Assembly (NCBI RefSeq): GCF_003987225.1
Contig: NZ_PIPX01000001.1
Coordinates: forward strand, 682,001-746,000
Reading direction: 5' to 3'
Length of the DNA: 64,000 nucleotides
DNA from: Pseudidiomarina homiensis
GTDB taxonomy: Bacteria; Pseudomonadota; Gammaproteobacteria; Enterobacterales; Alteromonadaceae
A model generated the notes under the pieces. The model had not been told where the DNA came from, ran no database searches, and saw only the letters and a list, made by a program, of their open reading frames with translations. Below, one piece after another: positions 12,494 through 20,364 of this stretch (the first letter of the stretch is position 1; each line of letters starts with the position of its first letter). The translations under genes were made by a program, and so were the position numbers.

Positions 12494-12928
12494 TCAGTGC
12501 AACTGGCGTACTTGTAGTAGTCTTGATACCTGCAAATCACGCATTTGGTACCAACGCTTCAATGCGACAAAACTTGCTGCGAAGCCAACTAATGCGGTCA
12601 CGATACTGACTCCCTCGCTCAACCCCAATAGTCCTTGCGTCATAATGGCAACGGCTAATAGCGTCAGTATTGGCACACCATAAATAATTAATGACGCTTG
12701 GGTAAGTGCTTGTTCAGGCATCAACAGTTCAACGGTTTCACCAACGGTAAACTGACCGTCTGGTCGTGCGACCCGAAATGTCGCACGCCGGTCAGAGAAG
12801 GCTTTGGAAATTATCCCAGCGCCACACGTCGATTGCTGAGCGCAACCTCCACACCCCGTCTGCAGCTCCGTCGATACTTCTAAATGATCGTTTTCGATCG
12901 CTTGTACCACAGCAACTTCACGAATCAT
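12494..12928 (-). CDS. rseC: Sigma-E factor regulatory protein RseC / SoxR-reducing family
   Basis: RseC is an inner-membrane protein of the rpoE operon; homologues belong to the complex that reduces SoxR and to the Rnf-associated RseC/MucC family. The 144-residue protein starts with a cytoplasmic region holding a cysteine cluster at C26, C29 and C35 (GCGGCAQQSTCG), which could bind an iron-sulfur cluster. Two membrane helices follow, about 80-97 and 103-121. It is ten bases downstream of rseB. The cysteines support a redox role, but the exact function is not settled. Confidence 0.93.
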   Translation of the reverse strand: MIREVAVVQAIENDHLEVSTELQTGCGGCAQQSTCGAGIISKAFSDRRATFRVARPDGQFTVGETVELLMPEQALTQASLIIYGVPILTLLAVAIMTQGLLGLSEGVSIVTALVGFAASFVALKRWYQMRDLQVSRLLQVRQLH

Positions 12929-12938
12929 TGTGCTCCCC

Positions 12939-13943
12939 CTACTTCGCAGTCAACACAACACTATCGGCGATACGTTGCAGCGTGTTCAACGGCAGTTTTC
13001 CGACCGCAGTGACGGCCAAGCCTTGCAGTTGTACATTATAAATTGACTCAGGGCCCTGCACGCCTAGGTTCGGTAGTGACTGAACGTCACCTTCCGCAAT
13101 ATATAACGAAAACTCGGTAAGGCCATCGCTGTACAAGAAGTGATCCGTAGGAAGACGAGTCTGCGCTAACAAACGATGATTAGAACGTTGTAATTCAAAG
13201 CCATCAGGCAACCATTGTGGTTGTGCACCGAACTGTGGCGCTTGACGATTACGACTATCCAGCAACCGCGGTGGCCGTTGCACGCCGCGAACGTCACTCA
13301 AACTAATAGGAACCGAATCAGCCTCATAAAAGTGAGTGACTTGCAGTTGCTCTAAAATCTCACCTTGCGGGGTCGTCATCTGCATTTTTAACAGCATACC
13401 TGAATCATTATCGATCCATAGACCGTAGTGATAACGATCATTGTCGCGGCTTAGCACGCGTACAAATTTGGTTTCGCGGCCCACCACTCGCACGCCTCGA
13501 TCAGCTGCACTTACTTGATAGTGCGGTTTCAAAGCAGCAAAGTCTTGATAAAACGCGGCTGGCAATAGACCGTACGTTACATCTGTCGTGAGCGAATAAG
13601 ATTGTTCAACCAACTGTGAATAGTAGGACGTTTCTTGTCCTAGGCGCACAATCCGCCTGTCGGGCCCGTTTAACATGACAATGAGTTCAGCCTCTAGCCC
13701 ATCCGGAAAAGTGCCGTGTAGCCATTGCATCGGCTCCAAACGATCACCCGAGACGCGCACTAAGGTCGCTTCAAAGTTGAGTTCACGTAAAGCTTGGGAC
13801 ATTTCATTAAAACGTTGTTCAGCGGCTGGAACCTGTGTGGATTGCGCTGAGGCGTTTAAAAGCGAGGATTCTTGGGCGAAAGTTGGGCTTGCAAAAGCAA
13901 GCAGCAGCCCGACAAGGCTGCTGCCAAGTAGATTAGTTGTCAT
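12939..13943 (-). CDS. rseB: Sigma-E regulatory protein RseB (MucB family)
   Basis: RseB is a periplasmic protein that binds the anti-sigma factor RseA and blocks its cleavage by DegS until lipopolysaccharide intermediates displace it. I place the start at the ATG at 13943, which overlaps the rseA stop by 11 bases and begins a clean signal peptide (MTTNLLGSSLVGLLLAFASPT, cut near AFA-Q). The mature protein has the LolA/LppX-like MucB N-terminal domain with an RFNEMSQALRELNFEAT start and a smaller C-terminal domain. About 334 residues, compared with 318 in E. coli. Confidence 0.95.
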   Translation of the reverse strand: MTTNLLGSSLVGLLLAFASPTFAQESSLLNASAQSTQVPAAEQRFNEMSQALRELNFEATLVRVSGDRLEPMQWLHGTFPDGLEAELIVMLNGPDRRIVRLGQETSYYSQLVEQSYSLTTDVTYGLLPAAFYQDFAALKPHYQVSAADRGVRVVGRETKFVRVLSRDNDRYHYGLWIDNDSGMLLKMQMTTPQGEILEQLQVTHFYEADSVPISLSDVRGVQRPPRLLDSRNRQAPQFGAQPQWLPDGFELQRSNHRLLAQTRLPTDHFLYSDGLTEFSLYIAEGDVQSLPNLGVQGPESIYNVQLQGLAVTAVGKLPLNTLQRIADSVVLTAK

Positions 13944-14559
13944 TCGACAGACGCTGTTCCTGTGTTGGTTCGTCTTCTGGAGCTTGCTGTTGCGCTTGTT
14001 CATTCAGTTGCTGAGCCTGCAAAGAGAGCTGACGTTGACTGTTGTGATCAAGCAAATAAAACTGCAACAAACGACGCTGTTGCGCAATCTCTGCTTGTGT
14101 AGGTTCATTGCTTTCTAACACCGTATTGTAGCTAACTGGGCTACGACCGCCAAGCGGATTAGTCACAAATGCTGGCTCGACACTTTCTTCAGGCATCACT
14201 GGTTGTGTCTGCTGCACCGTAAGGACGGCGACTAAAGCGACACTGGCTGCAATTGCCACGCTGCCAGTAGGTTTTAAGAGACGTTGCACCATTTGCCGAC
14301 CTTTACCAAATCGACCTTGCACAACGTTACTTGGTTGTGGCTCTTGGGCAACTTGCGCTGCAATTGATGCACTAATATCAACCGGAGTCGCCGAAGTTGC
14401 CTCGTTTTTCATAATACGACCGATCAACGCATAACGCCCCCAAGCGTGCTGCGCTTCAGTGTCGCTTAACAAGCTATCAAGGTGCTGTTCACGCTCTCGC
14501 GCATCGAGCACTGCATCGTCAAGCAACGCTGATAGTTGTTCATAGCTACGGTCTGTCAT
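13933..14559 (-). CDS. rseA: Anti-sigma-E factor RseA
   Basis: RseA is a single-pass inner-membrane protein that holds sigma-E inactive and is degraded stepwise by DegS and RseP under envelope stress. The 208-residue protein has the cytoplasmic N-terminal sigma-binding domain (YEQLSALLDDAVLDARE, WGRYALIGRIMK), a membrane helix near residues 97-113 (SVAIAASVALVAVLTV) and a periplasmic part. The end is very rich in Gln and Glu. The RseP protease that cuts it is encoded in this window at 36149-37504. It lies 19 bases after rpoE. Confidence 0.95.
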   Translation of the reverse strand: MTDRSYEQLSALLDDAVLDAREREQHLDSLLSDTEAQHAWGRYALIGRIMKNEATSATPVDISASIAAQVAQEPQPSNVVQGRFGKGRQMVQRLLKPTGSVAIAASVALVAVLTVQQTQPVMPEESVEPAFVTNPLGGRSPVSYNTVLESNEPTQAEIAQQRRLLQFYLLDHNSQRQLSLQAQQLNEQAQQQAPEDEPTQEQRLSNDN

Positions 14560-14578
14560 ATGGATTCCTCAAACTTTG

Positions 14579-15157
14579 TTAGCGCTCTAATAAGGGTCTT
14601 AGTTGCGCATCGATTGCTTCTCGAGCTCGGAAAATTCGTGACCGTACGGTTCCGATAGGACAATCCATCTCAATTGCAATTTCTTCGTACCCTAGTCCTT
14701 CGATTTCTCGCAATGTAATTGCCCGGCGAAGGTCTTCCGGCAAACTTTCAATCGTGTCCATCACCACATTCCGAATTTCATCGGTTAACAACAAACTCTC
14801 CGGTGATGCACCGTCGCGCAATGCTCCTGCGCTTTCTAAATAATCTGCTTCTTCAGCGTCCACATCAGTTGCTGGCGGTTTGCGCCCTTGGGACACTAAA
14901 TAATTCTTTGCCGTATTCACGGCAATGCGATAAAGCCACGTATAAAACGCACTATCGCCACGAAAATTTCCTATGGCACGGTAAGCTTTAACAAAAGCTT
15001 CTTGTGCTACATCAGGCACATCGGCAGCCTGTTTGACATAGCGCGAAATCAGGCTCATTACCTTGTGCTGATATTTTTGCACCAACAAATTAAATGCTTG
15101 TTGGTCGCCCTGCTGCACTCTTAGCACCAGCGCTTTATCAGTTTCTTGTTCGCTCAT
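14579..15157 (-). CDS. rpoE: RNA polymerase sigma-E factor
   Basis: RpoE directs transcription of envelope-stress genes such as the BAM, Skp, LPS and periplasmic protease genes. The 192-residue ECF sigma factor shows region 2 (VQKYQHKVMSLISRYV, PDVAQEAFVKAYRA, SAFYTWLYRIAVNTAKNYL) and region 4 (LPEDLRRAITLREIEGLGYEEIA with GTVRSRIFRARE), nearly identical to enterobacterial sigma-E. It is the first gene of rpoE-rseA-rseB-rseC, and a sigma-E type promoter 78 bases upstream indicates autoregulation. Confidence 0.98.
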   Translation of the reverse strand: MSEQETDKALVLRVQQGDQQAFNLLVQKYQHKVMSLISRYVKQAADVPDVAQEAFVKAYRAIGNFRGDSAFYTWLYRIAVNTAKNYLVSQGRKPPATDVDAEEADYLESAGALRDGASPESLLLTDEIRNVVMDTIESLPEDLRRAITLREIEGLGYEEIAIEMDCPIGTVRSRIFRAREAIDAQLRPLLER

Positions 15158-15234
15158 TTGAGCCTGTTCTCCTTAACCCACATCTTTGTACTGCGAACCA
15201 GGCCCAACTACCTTTATTTATGCGTGCTGGTGGT

Positions 15235-15261
15235 TCAGACAGGGCTATACCCAAAAAGTTC
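15235..15261 (-). promoter_or_regulatory. Sigma-E-type promoter of the rpoE operon
   Basis: On the minus strand GAACTT (15256-15261) and TCTGA (15235-15239) are separated by exactly 16 bases. This matches the sigma-E consensus (GGAACTT, 15-16 bases, TCTRA) seen upstream of E. coli rpoE. The predicted start is about 70 bases before the rpoE ATG. It supports positive autoregulation of the operon. The first G of the -35 box is a C here. Confidence 0.8.
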
Positions 15262-15287
15262 GCAAATTTTTTCTAAACGAGTAAAAT
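15259..15287 (+). promoter_or_regulatory. Weak candidate promoter for nadB
   Basis: TAAAAT (15282-15287) lies 17 bases after TTCGCA (15259-15264), pointing towards nadB. The -35 match is poor and overlaps the -35 box of the divergent sigma-E promoter. An alternative is TTGGCA (15301-15306) with TACAAA 18 bases later, which would give an almost leaderless mRNA. Neither is strong. Confidence 0.3.
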
Positions 15288-15341
15288 CGCTGCTATTCCG
15301 TTGGCAAAACAGCGCATTGCGCTCTACAAAACCCCTACTCT

Positions 15342-16958
15342 ATGGAACAAGTCATCGATTATCAATGCGACGTGCTGATTATTGGCAGCGGTGCTGCTGG
15401 TTTAACCCTTGCTTTACATCTTGCTGATCATGCAAACGTCTTGGTGTTATCCAAAGGTCCGTTGACCGAAGGTTCAACCTATTATGCGCAAGGTGGTATC
15501 GCCGCCGTATTCGATGAGAATGATAGCATTGAAAGCCATATTCAGGATACTTTGATTGCTGGTGCCGGGTTATGCGATCCAGAAGCAGTCGCTTTTACCA
15601 CACAAAATGCTAAAAAGAGCTTGCAGTGGCTCATTGACCTTGGGGTTGGTTTCGATCGGGTCGATAGCGCCGACGGTGAAAGTAAGTTTCATTTGAATCA
15701 AGAAGGTGGCCATAGTCATCGCCGCATTCTACACGCCGCAGATGCCACGGGGCGCGCAGTACAAACCACCCTTGTTCAACAAGTAAAAACGCACGCCAAT
15801 ATTCGTGTCTTAGAACGCTATAATGCCGTGGATTTGATTACCTCACGCCACACTGGGCAAAACTCATCCGACCGCCAGCGCGTCTATGGCGCGTACATTT
15901 GGAACCGAGCTGCCGAAAGAGTCGAAACGGTCGCCGCACGATTTGTTGCCTTAGCGACAGGTGGTGCCAGCAAGGTTTATCAATACACTTCTAATCCGGA
16001 TGTTGCTAGTGGTGATGGTATCGCCATGGCTTGGCGTGCGGGTTGTCGTGTGGCGAATATGGAGTTCAACCAATTTCACCCGACCTGCTTGTTTCACCCA
16101 AATGCACACTCTTTCTTGTTGACCGAAGCTTTACGTGGTGAAGGCGCAGTCTTAAAGCGCCCTGATGGCACACGTTTTATGCCCGATTTTCATGAGGATG
16201 CCGAACTTGCGCCGCGTGATGTAGTCGCTCGCGCCATCGACTACGAGATGAAGCGTTTAGGCGCAGACTGTATGTATTTAGACATCTCGCATCAACCCAG
16301 CGCATTCATCAAGGAGCACTTTCCGACCATTCATGAAAGGTGTTTAAGCTTGGGTATTGATATTACCCAGCAGGCAATGCCCGTTGTACCAGCCGCACAT
16401 TATACCTGCGGCGGCGTTATGACCAACTTACATGCCGAGACGGACATTCCGCATTTGTATGCCATTGGTGAAGTTGCTTATACCGGCTTGCATGGCGCCA
16501 ACCGCATGGCTAGCAATTCACTGCTGGAATGCTTGGTGTTTGCCCAAGCTGCCGCAGCCGATATTTGTCAGCGCCTCAACGACGTCGAGCTGAAGCTTGA
16601 ATTGCCGCGCTGGGACGAAAGTAAAGTGACTAACTCCGACGAGGAAGTCATTATTCAGCACAACTGGCACGAATTACGTCTGTTTATGTGGGACTACGTG
16701 GGGATTGTTCGCACCACTAAACGTTTAGAACGTGCGCTACGGCGGATTGAGTTATTGCAGCAAGAGATCCACGAGTATTACAGTAACTTCCGCGTCAGTA
16801 ATAATCTTTTAGAGTTACGTAACTTAGTGCAGGTCGCTGAATTAATTGTGCATTGTGCAATGCAGCGCAAAGAGAGTCGCGGTCTACATTACACCCTCGA
16901 CTATCCAGAATTACTTAGCGCCCCGTCACCGACAGTGCTCACGCCAAAGCAAAGCTAA
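15342..16958 (+). CDS. nadB: L-aspartate oxidase
   Basis: NadB oxidises L-aspartate to iminoaspartate with FAD, the first step of NAD synthesis. The 538-residue flavoprotein (E. coli 540) opens with the dinucleotide motif [20 protein letters not shown] and contains the substrate-loop sequence [14 protein letters not shown] and the succinate-dehydrogenase-like HPTCLF and TEALRGEGA motifs. The start is set by homology; no Shine-Dalgarno sequence is visible before the ATG. It diverges from rpoE, as in E. coli, and its 3' end overlaps the opposing ygfX gene by 33 bases. Confidence 0.97.
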   Translation: MEQVIDYQCDVLIIGSGAAGLTLALHLADHANVLVLSKGPLTEGSTYYAQGGIAAVFDENDSIESHIQDTLIAGAGLCDPEAVAFTTQNAKKSLQWLIDLGVGFDRVDSADGESKFHLNQEGGHSHRRILHAADATGRAVQTTLVQQVKTHANIRVLERYNAVDLITSRHTGQNSSDRQRVYGAYIWNRAAERVETVAARFVALATGGASKVYQYTSNPDVASGDGIAMAWRAGCRVANMEFNQFHPTCLFHPNAHSFLLTEALRGEGAVLKRPDGTRFMPDFHEDAELAPRDVVARAIDYEMKRLGADCMYLDISHQPSAFIKEHFPTIHERCLSLGIDITQQAMPVVPAAHYTCGGVMTNLHAETDIPHLYAIGEVAYTGLHGANRMASNSLLECLVFAQAAAADICQRLNDVELKLELPRWDESKVTNSDEEVIIQHNWHELRLFMWDYVGIVRTTKRLERALRRIELLQQEIHEYYSNFRVSNNLLELRNLVQVAELIVHCAMQRKESRGLHYTLDYPELLSAPSPTVLTPKQS

Positions 16959-17234
16959 ACGCCTGCAGCGCGCATATGCGGTAGCATCGGTCCAGCTACC
17001 GCAACAAAACCACCAGCGTGGCGCAAGTCTTTGATCATTTGAACGAACACGCATGAAATAAATCAACACTACCCAAGGTGTTACAAATACCCAGTGCGGT
17101 TCAGACAACGCCAAGGGCCGCTCGCCCCCCAGCAACGTAAGCGTGTTTACGTTTTCGTCTACCGCCCAAACCGACGTTGGCAGCGCTATCAAGAACGATA
17201 ACCAGCGCCAAGGTTGTTGGCAGCACAGCCACAC
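16926..17234 (-). CDS. Short YgfX (CptA)-like membrane protein
   Basis: The 102-residue product begins at a GTG immediately after sdhE and has a hydrophobic segment ([16 protein letters not shown]) followed by a C-terminal part that resembles YgfX of E. coli: a LLGGER turn, a WV..TPW..LI strand and a final W(T)DA.AYAR.RRLALL helix. YgfX is a small inner-membrane protein encoded next to SdhE and debated as a toxin-like inhibitor of cytoskeletal proteins. At roughly 30 residues shorter than the 135 of E. coli, it appears to have one rather than two membrane helices. An in-frame stop just upstream excludes a longer N-terminus. Confidence 0.6.
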   Translation of the reverse strand: MWLCCQQPWRWLSFLIALPTSVWAVDENVNTLTLLGGERPLALSEPHWVFVTPWVVLIYFMRVRSNDQRLAPRWWFCCGSWTDATAYARCRRLALLWREHCR

Positions 17235-17235
17235 G

Positions 17236-17520
17236 TCAAACCTTCACACGACTTAAAATATAATCGACCATGCTCTTAAGTTCCGCATCTTCACATTGTT
17301 GATGCCCCATGAACCAGGCAAATAGATCGGGGTCATCGCAGGTGAGTAAACGTCGAAAAGCAGCTTGCTGTTCAGCATTAAGGTCATCATAGGCTTCTTC
17401 AACAAATGGCATAAACAGCACATCAAGTTCAAGCATCCCGCGGCGACAAGCCCAGCGAAGACGGTTCTTGTCACGCAAAGAATCAGCATTCTGTTGTAAT
17501 TTTTCCATAGGTTCCGACAT
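17236..17520 (-). CDS. sdhE: FAD assembly factor SdhE
   Basis: SdhE helps covalently attach FAD to succinate dehydrogenase and fumarate reductase flavoprotein subunits. The 94-residue protein has the diagnostic RGMLELD motif (RGxxE) in RLRWACRRGMLELDVLF, followed by the helical bundle with LLTCDDPDLFAWFMG. I chose the ATG at 17520, just after AAGGGG; a second ATG at 17508 is also possible. A 90-base upstream extension in the same frame has no family similarity. It is followed by ygfX after one base and is divergent from ygfZ, as in enterobacteria. Confidence 0.93.
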   Translation of the reverse strand: MSEPMEKLQQNADSLRDKNRLRWACRRGMLELDVLFMPFVEEAYDDLNAEQQAAFRRLLTCDDPDLFAWFMGHQQCEDAELKSMVDYILSRVKV

Positions 17521-17600
17521 CGCCCCTTGTATAATAAAAAACTGTCCCCACCTATCTGTCATAGACGTTTTGACATCAACGAAAGATAACGAGGTTGATT

Positions 17601-18545
17601 GTGCTAACAACAGAGTTTACCAAAGCTCCACCGGAATACGTAACAGTTTCCCTTGCTGATCACGGCGTATTGCAGGTTTCCGGACCTGATACCGAAAGTT
17701 TTTTACAAGGCCAATTTACCTGTGACCTGCAGCAACTCGATACGGAACACTGGAGTTACGGAGCGCACTGCGATAATAAAGGTAAAACACTGAGTAACTT
17801 TTTCCTCGTTCGTGAGGGTGATGGCGTACTTTTAGTGACGTCAAAACCTGCGATGGAAGCTTCTTTAGCCCAACTACAAAAGTTTGGCGTTTTTAATAAA
17901 GTTGAGATCAGAGATGCCACTGAGGATTTCCAACTGTTCGGCGTATTTGGTACCGCAGCACCTGCACGTTTGGCGGAGTTACTCGATGCGCCATTAGCGA
18001 GTGCTGAGTCTGCTGCAGTAAGCCGTACCGAACAAGCCATTGTCTTGAGCCTTGGTGCGCAACCTGATCAATACCTGTGTCTGAATCGGGGCGAAGCGCT
18101 ACCGAGTAATTCAGCCCCTGCCTACTGGCAGGCGCTGGAAATCGAACGTGGCCGACCGACCCTATTTTCAGGTACAATACAAGAGTTCGTACCCCAAATG
18201 CTGAATCTACAAGCCTTAAATGGCATCAGCTTTAGTAAGGGGTGTTATATCGGCCAAGAGACGGTCGCCCGAATGAAATATTTGGGTAAACAAAAGCGTG
18301 CACTTTTTCGTTTAAGTGGTCACGGCAAGCCGGTCTCAGCAGGCGCAACTGTTGAGCAACAGCTTGGTGAAAACTGGCGACGTGCAGGTACGGTAATTAA
18401 TGCAGTGAGCCGTACTGAACAACATCTGGATATTTTGGCGGTGTTACCGAGTGATCTCGATAATGACACCAAGCTACGTATTAAAGATGATGACGCGAGT
18501 CTCTTGGAAATTTACCCACTGCCCTATAAATTGGATGAATCATGA
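17601..18545 (+). CDS. ygfZ: Folate-binding tRNA-modifying / Fe-S protein YgfZ
   Basis: YgfZ (GcvT-like) binds folate and is needed for activity of some iron-sulfur enzymes, including the tRNA thiomethylase MiaB. The 314-residue protein carries the invariant motif KGCYIGQE with its essential cysteine, within SFSKGCYIGQETVARMKY, and a C-terminal beta domain. I start at a GTG (17601) because GAGG lies six bases ahead; a TTG at 17595 sits on top of that site. It overlaps the next gene, a SlyD-type isomerase, by ATGA. Confidence 0.93.
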   Translation: MLTTEFTKAPPEYVTVSLADHGVLQVSGPDTESFLQGQFTCDLQQLDTEHWSYGAHCDNKGKTLSNFFLVREGDGVLLVTSKPAMEASLAQLQKFGVFNKVEIRDATEDFQLFGVFGTAAPARLAELLDAPLASAESAAVSRTEQAIVLSLGAQPDQYLCLNRGEALPSNSAPAYWQALEIERGRPTLFSGTIQEFVPQMLNLQALNGISFSKGCYIGQETVARMKYLGKQKRALFRLSGHGKPVSAGATVEQQLGENWRRAGTVINAVSRTEQHLDILAVLPSDLDNDTKLRIKDDDASLLEIYPLPYKLDES

Positions 18546-19030
18546 CTCAAACCATTAGCCAAGACAAAGTTGTCGGTATTCACTACACCGTGAAAACCGC
18601 CGAAGGCCAAGTGCTAGACCAATCAAAAGAAGGTCAGCCTTTGCAGTTTATCTTTGGTCGCGGCATGTTAATCAAAGGCCTCGAAGACGCGTTATCTGGC
18701 AAAACTGAAGGCGACAAATTTACCGCGGACATCGATCCTGAGAATGCTTACGGCGAGCGTCACGACGGTCTTATTCAGAGCGTACCGCGTAGCTTATTTG
18801 GCGACAATCCTGTTGAGCCAGGCATGCAATTCCGTGCCAGCACCGATCACGGTGAACAGTCTGTTGTTATCGTTGAAGTCAACGATGATCAAGTAACTGT
18901 TGATGGTAACCACCCATTAGCTGGCGTTGCGCTTAACTTTGACGTTGAAGTTGTTGAAGTTCGTGACGCTGATCCAAGTGAACTCGACCATGGTCACGTT
19001 CACGCTGACGGCAACCACGATCACGAATAA
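18542..19030 (+). CDS. SlyD-type FKBP peptidyl-prolyl isomerase
   Basis: This 162-residue protein catalyses cis-trans isomerisation of prolyl bonds and acts as a chaperone. It has the FKBP core (VVGIHYTVKTAEGQVLDQS, PLQFIFGRGMLIKGLEDAL), the inserted IF chaperone flap between about residues 70 and 130 with the conserved PENAYGER, and a short histidine- and aspartate-rich tail (HGHVHADGNHDHE) that may bind nickel or zinc as in SlyD. The tail is shorter and has no cysteines compared with E. coli SlyD. The ATG overlaps the ygfZ stop by four bases, and a terminator follows. Confidence 0.92.
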   Translation: MTQTISQDKVVGIHYTVKTAEGQVLDQSKEGQPLQFIFGRGMLIKGLEDALSGKTEGDKFTADIDPENAYGERHDGLIQSVPRSLFGDNPVEPGMQFRASTDHGEQSVVIVEVNDDQVTVDGNHPLAGVALNFDVEVVEVRDADPSELDHGHVHADGNHDHE

Positions 19031-19052
19031 GTCGTAAGCCGTTGTAGCATGA

Positions 19053-19082
19053 AAAAAAACGCACCTTCGGGTGCGTTTTTTA
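19053..19082 (+). terminator. Rho-independent terminator after the SlyD-type gene
   Basis: The hairpin CGCACC-TTCG-GGTGCG (19060-19075) has a UUCG tetraloop and is flanked by an A tract and a run of T residues, a textbook intrinsic terminator 30 bases after the stop. Confidence 0.92.
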
Positions 19083-19150
19083 TGCTTTGCAAATAACCCC
19101 TAAAGCTTTACTCTAAGCCCATACACCCGCCGTTAGAGGCTTAGCAAAGA

Positions 19151-20296
19151 ATGTCGAAGAAATCGTACCCCTATTCCCCCGCCACAGCTCTGGCGCAATC
19201 GCTTGGCAGTATTGACCAAGAAACGCAAGCCGTGGTGCCGCCGATTCACGTTGCAACCACCTATTTACGCGGCAAAGATAACAGTTATCCAACCGGTAAT
19301 GTCTATTCCCGTGCCGACAATCCAACGTACAAACCCGTTGAAGCATTATTAACAAAGTTAGAAGAAGGCCATGAGGCCCTGCTTTTTGGTTCAGGTATGG
19401 CCGCCGCGACAGCGGTATTTCAAGGACTTCGCCCGGGTGATCACGTGCTTGCGCCAAAGGTGATGTATTGGGCGCTGCGTAATTGGTTGCTCAACTTCGC
19501 CACAGATTGGGGACTAAACATCGAGTTTATCGACATGACCGCTGCAGAAACGGTCGCCAAGCATCTTAAAACGGGCGCAACCAAACTCGTTTGGCTCGAA
19601 ACTCCAGGCAACCCACTATGGTGTATCAGCGACATTGCCGCTATCGCGAAATTTGCGCATGCCGCCGGCGCGCAAGTAGCCGTTGACTCCACCTGTGCAA
19701 CGCCCTTGTTAACGCAACCATTAAAGCTCGGCGCCGATATTGTGATGCATTCAGCCACCAAATATCTCAACGGTCATTCCGATGTCATCGCTGGGGCATT
19801 AATTGGTGCTCGAGATGACACCTACTGGCAGCGTATTCGTGCCGTGCGCGCTCAAAATGGCGCTGTACCAAGTCCACATGACGCTGCACAACTATTACGC
19901 GGTATGCGGACCATGCATTTGCGCGTGCGTGAAGCGTGTCAAACCGCACAGTTTATCGCTGAGCAACTCGAACAGCACCCAGCCATCGCACAGGTTCTCT
20001 ATCCAGGCTTACCTAGCTTCGCTGGCCATGCGATTGCCCAACAACAAATGCACGGTGGCTTCGGCGGGATGCTCTCGGTACGTTTAATCGGTGGAGCTGA
20101 TGCGGCGATTCACGTTGCCGCACATACCAAGCTATGGAAACGGGCTACATCGCTCGGTGGTGTAGAGAGTTTGATTGAGCACCGCGCGAGCATTGAAGGC
20201 GAAGGAACACCGTGCCCAGAAGATTTGCTGCGCATGTCGTGCGGCATTGAAGACCGGCAAGAGCTCCTTGACGATTTTCTACAGGCGCTCCCCTAA
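19151..20296 (+). CDS. Cys/Met-metabolism PLP-dependent enzyme (cystathionine gamma-synthase/lyase family)
   Basis: This is a trans-sulfuration family enzyme of 381 residues, the fold shared by MetB, MetC and methionine gamma-lyase. Family marks are PPIHVATTYLRG near the N-terminus, the YSRADNPTYKPVEA arm that contacts the neighbouring PLP, the FGSGMAA phosphate loop, VDSTCATPLLTQPL and the PLP lysine in HSATKYLNGHSD. The usual YGGTYR segment reads VMYWALRNW here, so MetB, MetC and lyase activity cannot be told apart. A terminator before it and one after it make it a single-gene unit. Confidence 0.85.
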   Translation: MSKKSYPYSPATALAQSLGSIDQETQAVVPPIHVATTYLRGKDNSYPTGNVYSRADNPTYKPVEALLTKLEEGHEALLFGSGMAAATAVFQGLRPGDHVLAPKVMYWALRNWLLNFATDWGLNIEFIDMTAAETVAKHLKTGATKLVWLETPGNPLWCISDIAAIAKFAHAAGAQVAVDSTCATPLLTQPLKLGADIVMHSATKYLNGHSDVIAGALIGARDDTYWQRIRAVRAQNGAVPSPHDAAQLLRGMRTMHLRVREACQTAQFIAEQLEQHPAIAQVLYPGLPSFAGHAIAQQQMHGGFGGMLSVRLIGGADAAIHVAAHTKLWKRATSLGGVESLIEHRASIEGEGTPCPEDLLRMSCGIEDRQELLDDFLQALP

Positions 20297-20310
20297 GCAG
20301 CATCATAAAA

Positions 20311-20346
20311 AAGCCCCGAAACCTTTCGCTTTCAGTTTCGGGGCTT
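20311..20346. terminator. Bidirectional terminator between the PLP enzyme gene and lysS
   Basis: A perfect 12-base inverted repeat, AAGCCCCGAAAC and GTTTCGGGGCTT (20311-20322 and 20335-20346), lies between two convergent genes. A residues precede it and a short T run follows, so it can serve both strands. Confidence 0.85.
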
Positions 20347-20364
20347 GTTTTCGTCGCAAATTAG

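Noticed and set aside
16977-17003. Inverted repeat after nadB as a rho-independent terminator
   Set aside because: The nine-base stem is perfect but no T run follows on the plus strand, so I only mention it as a structure.
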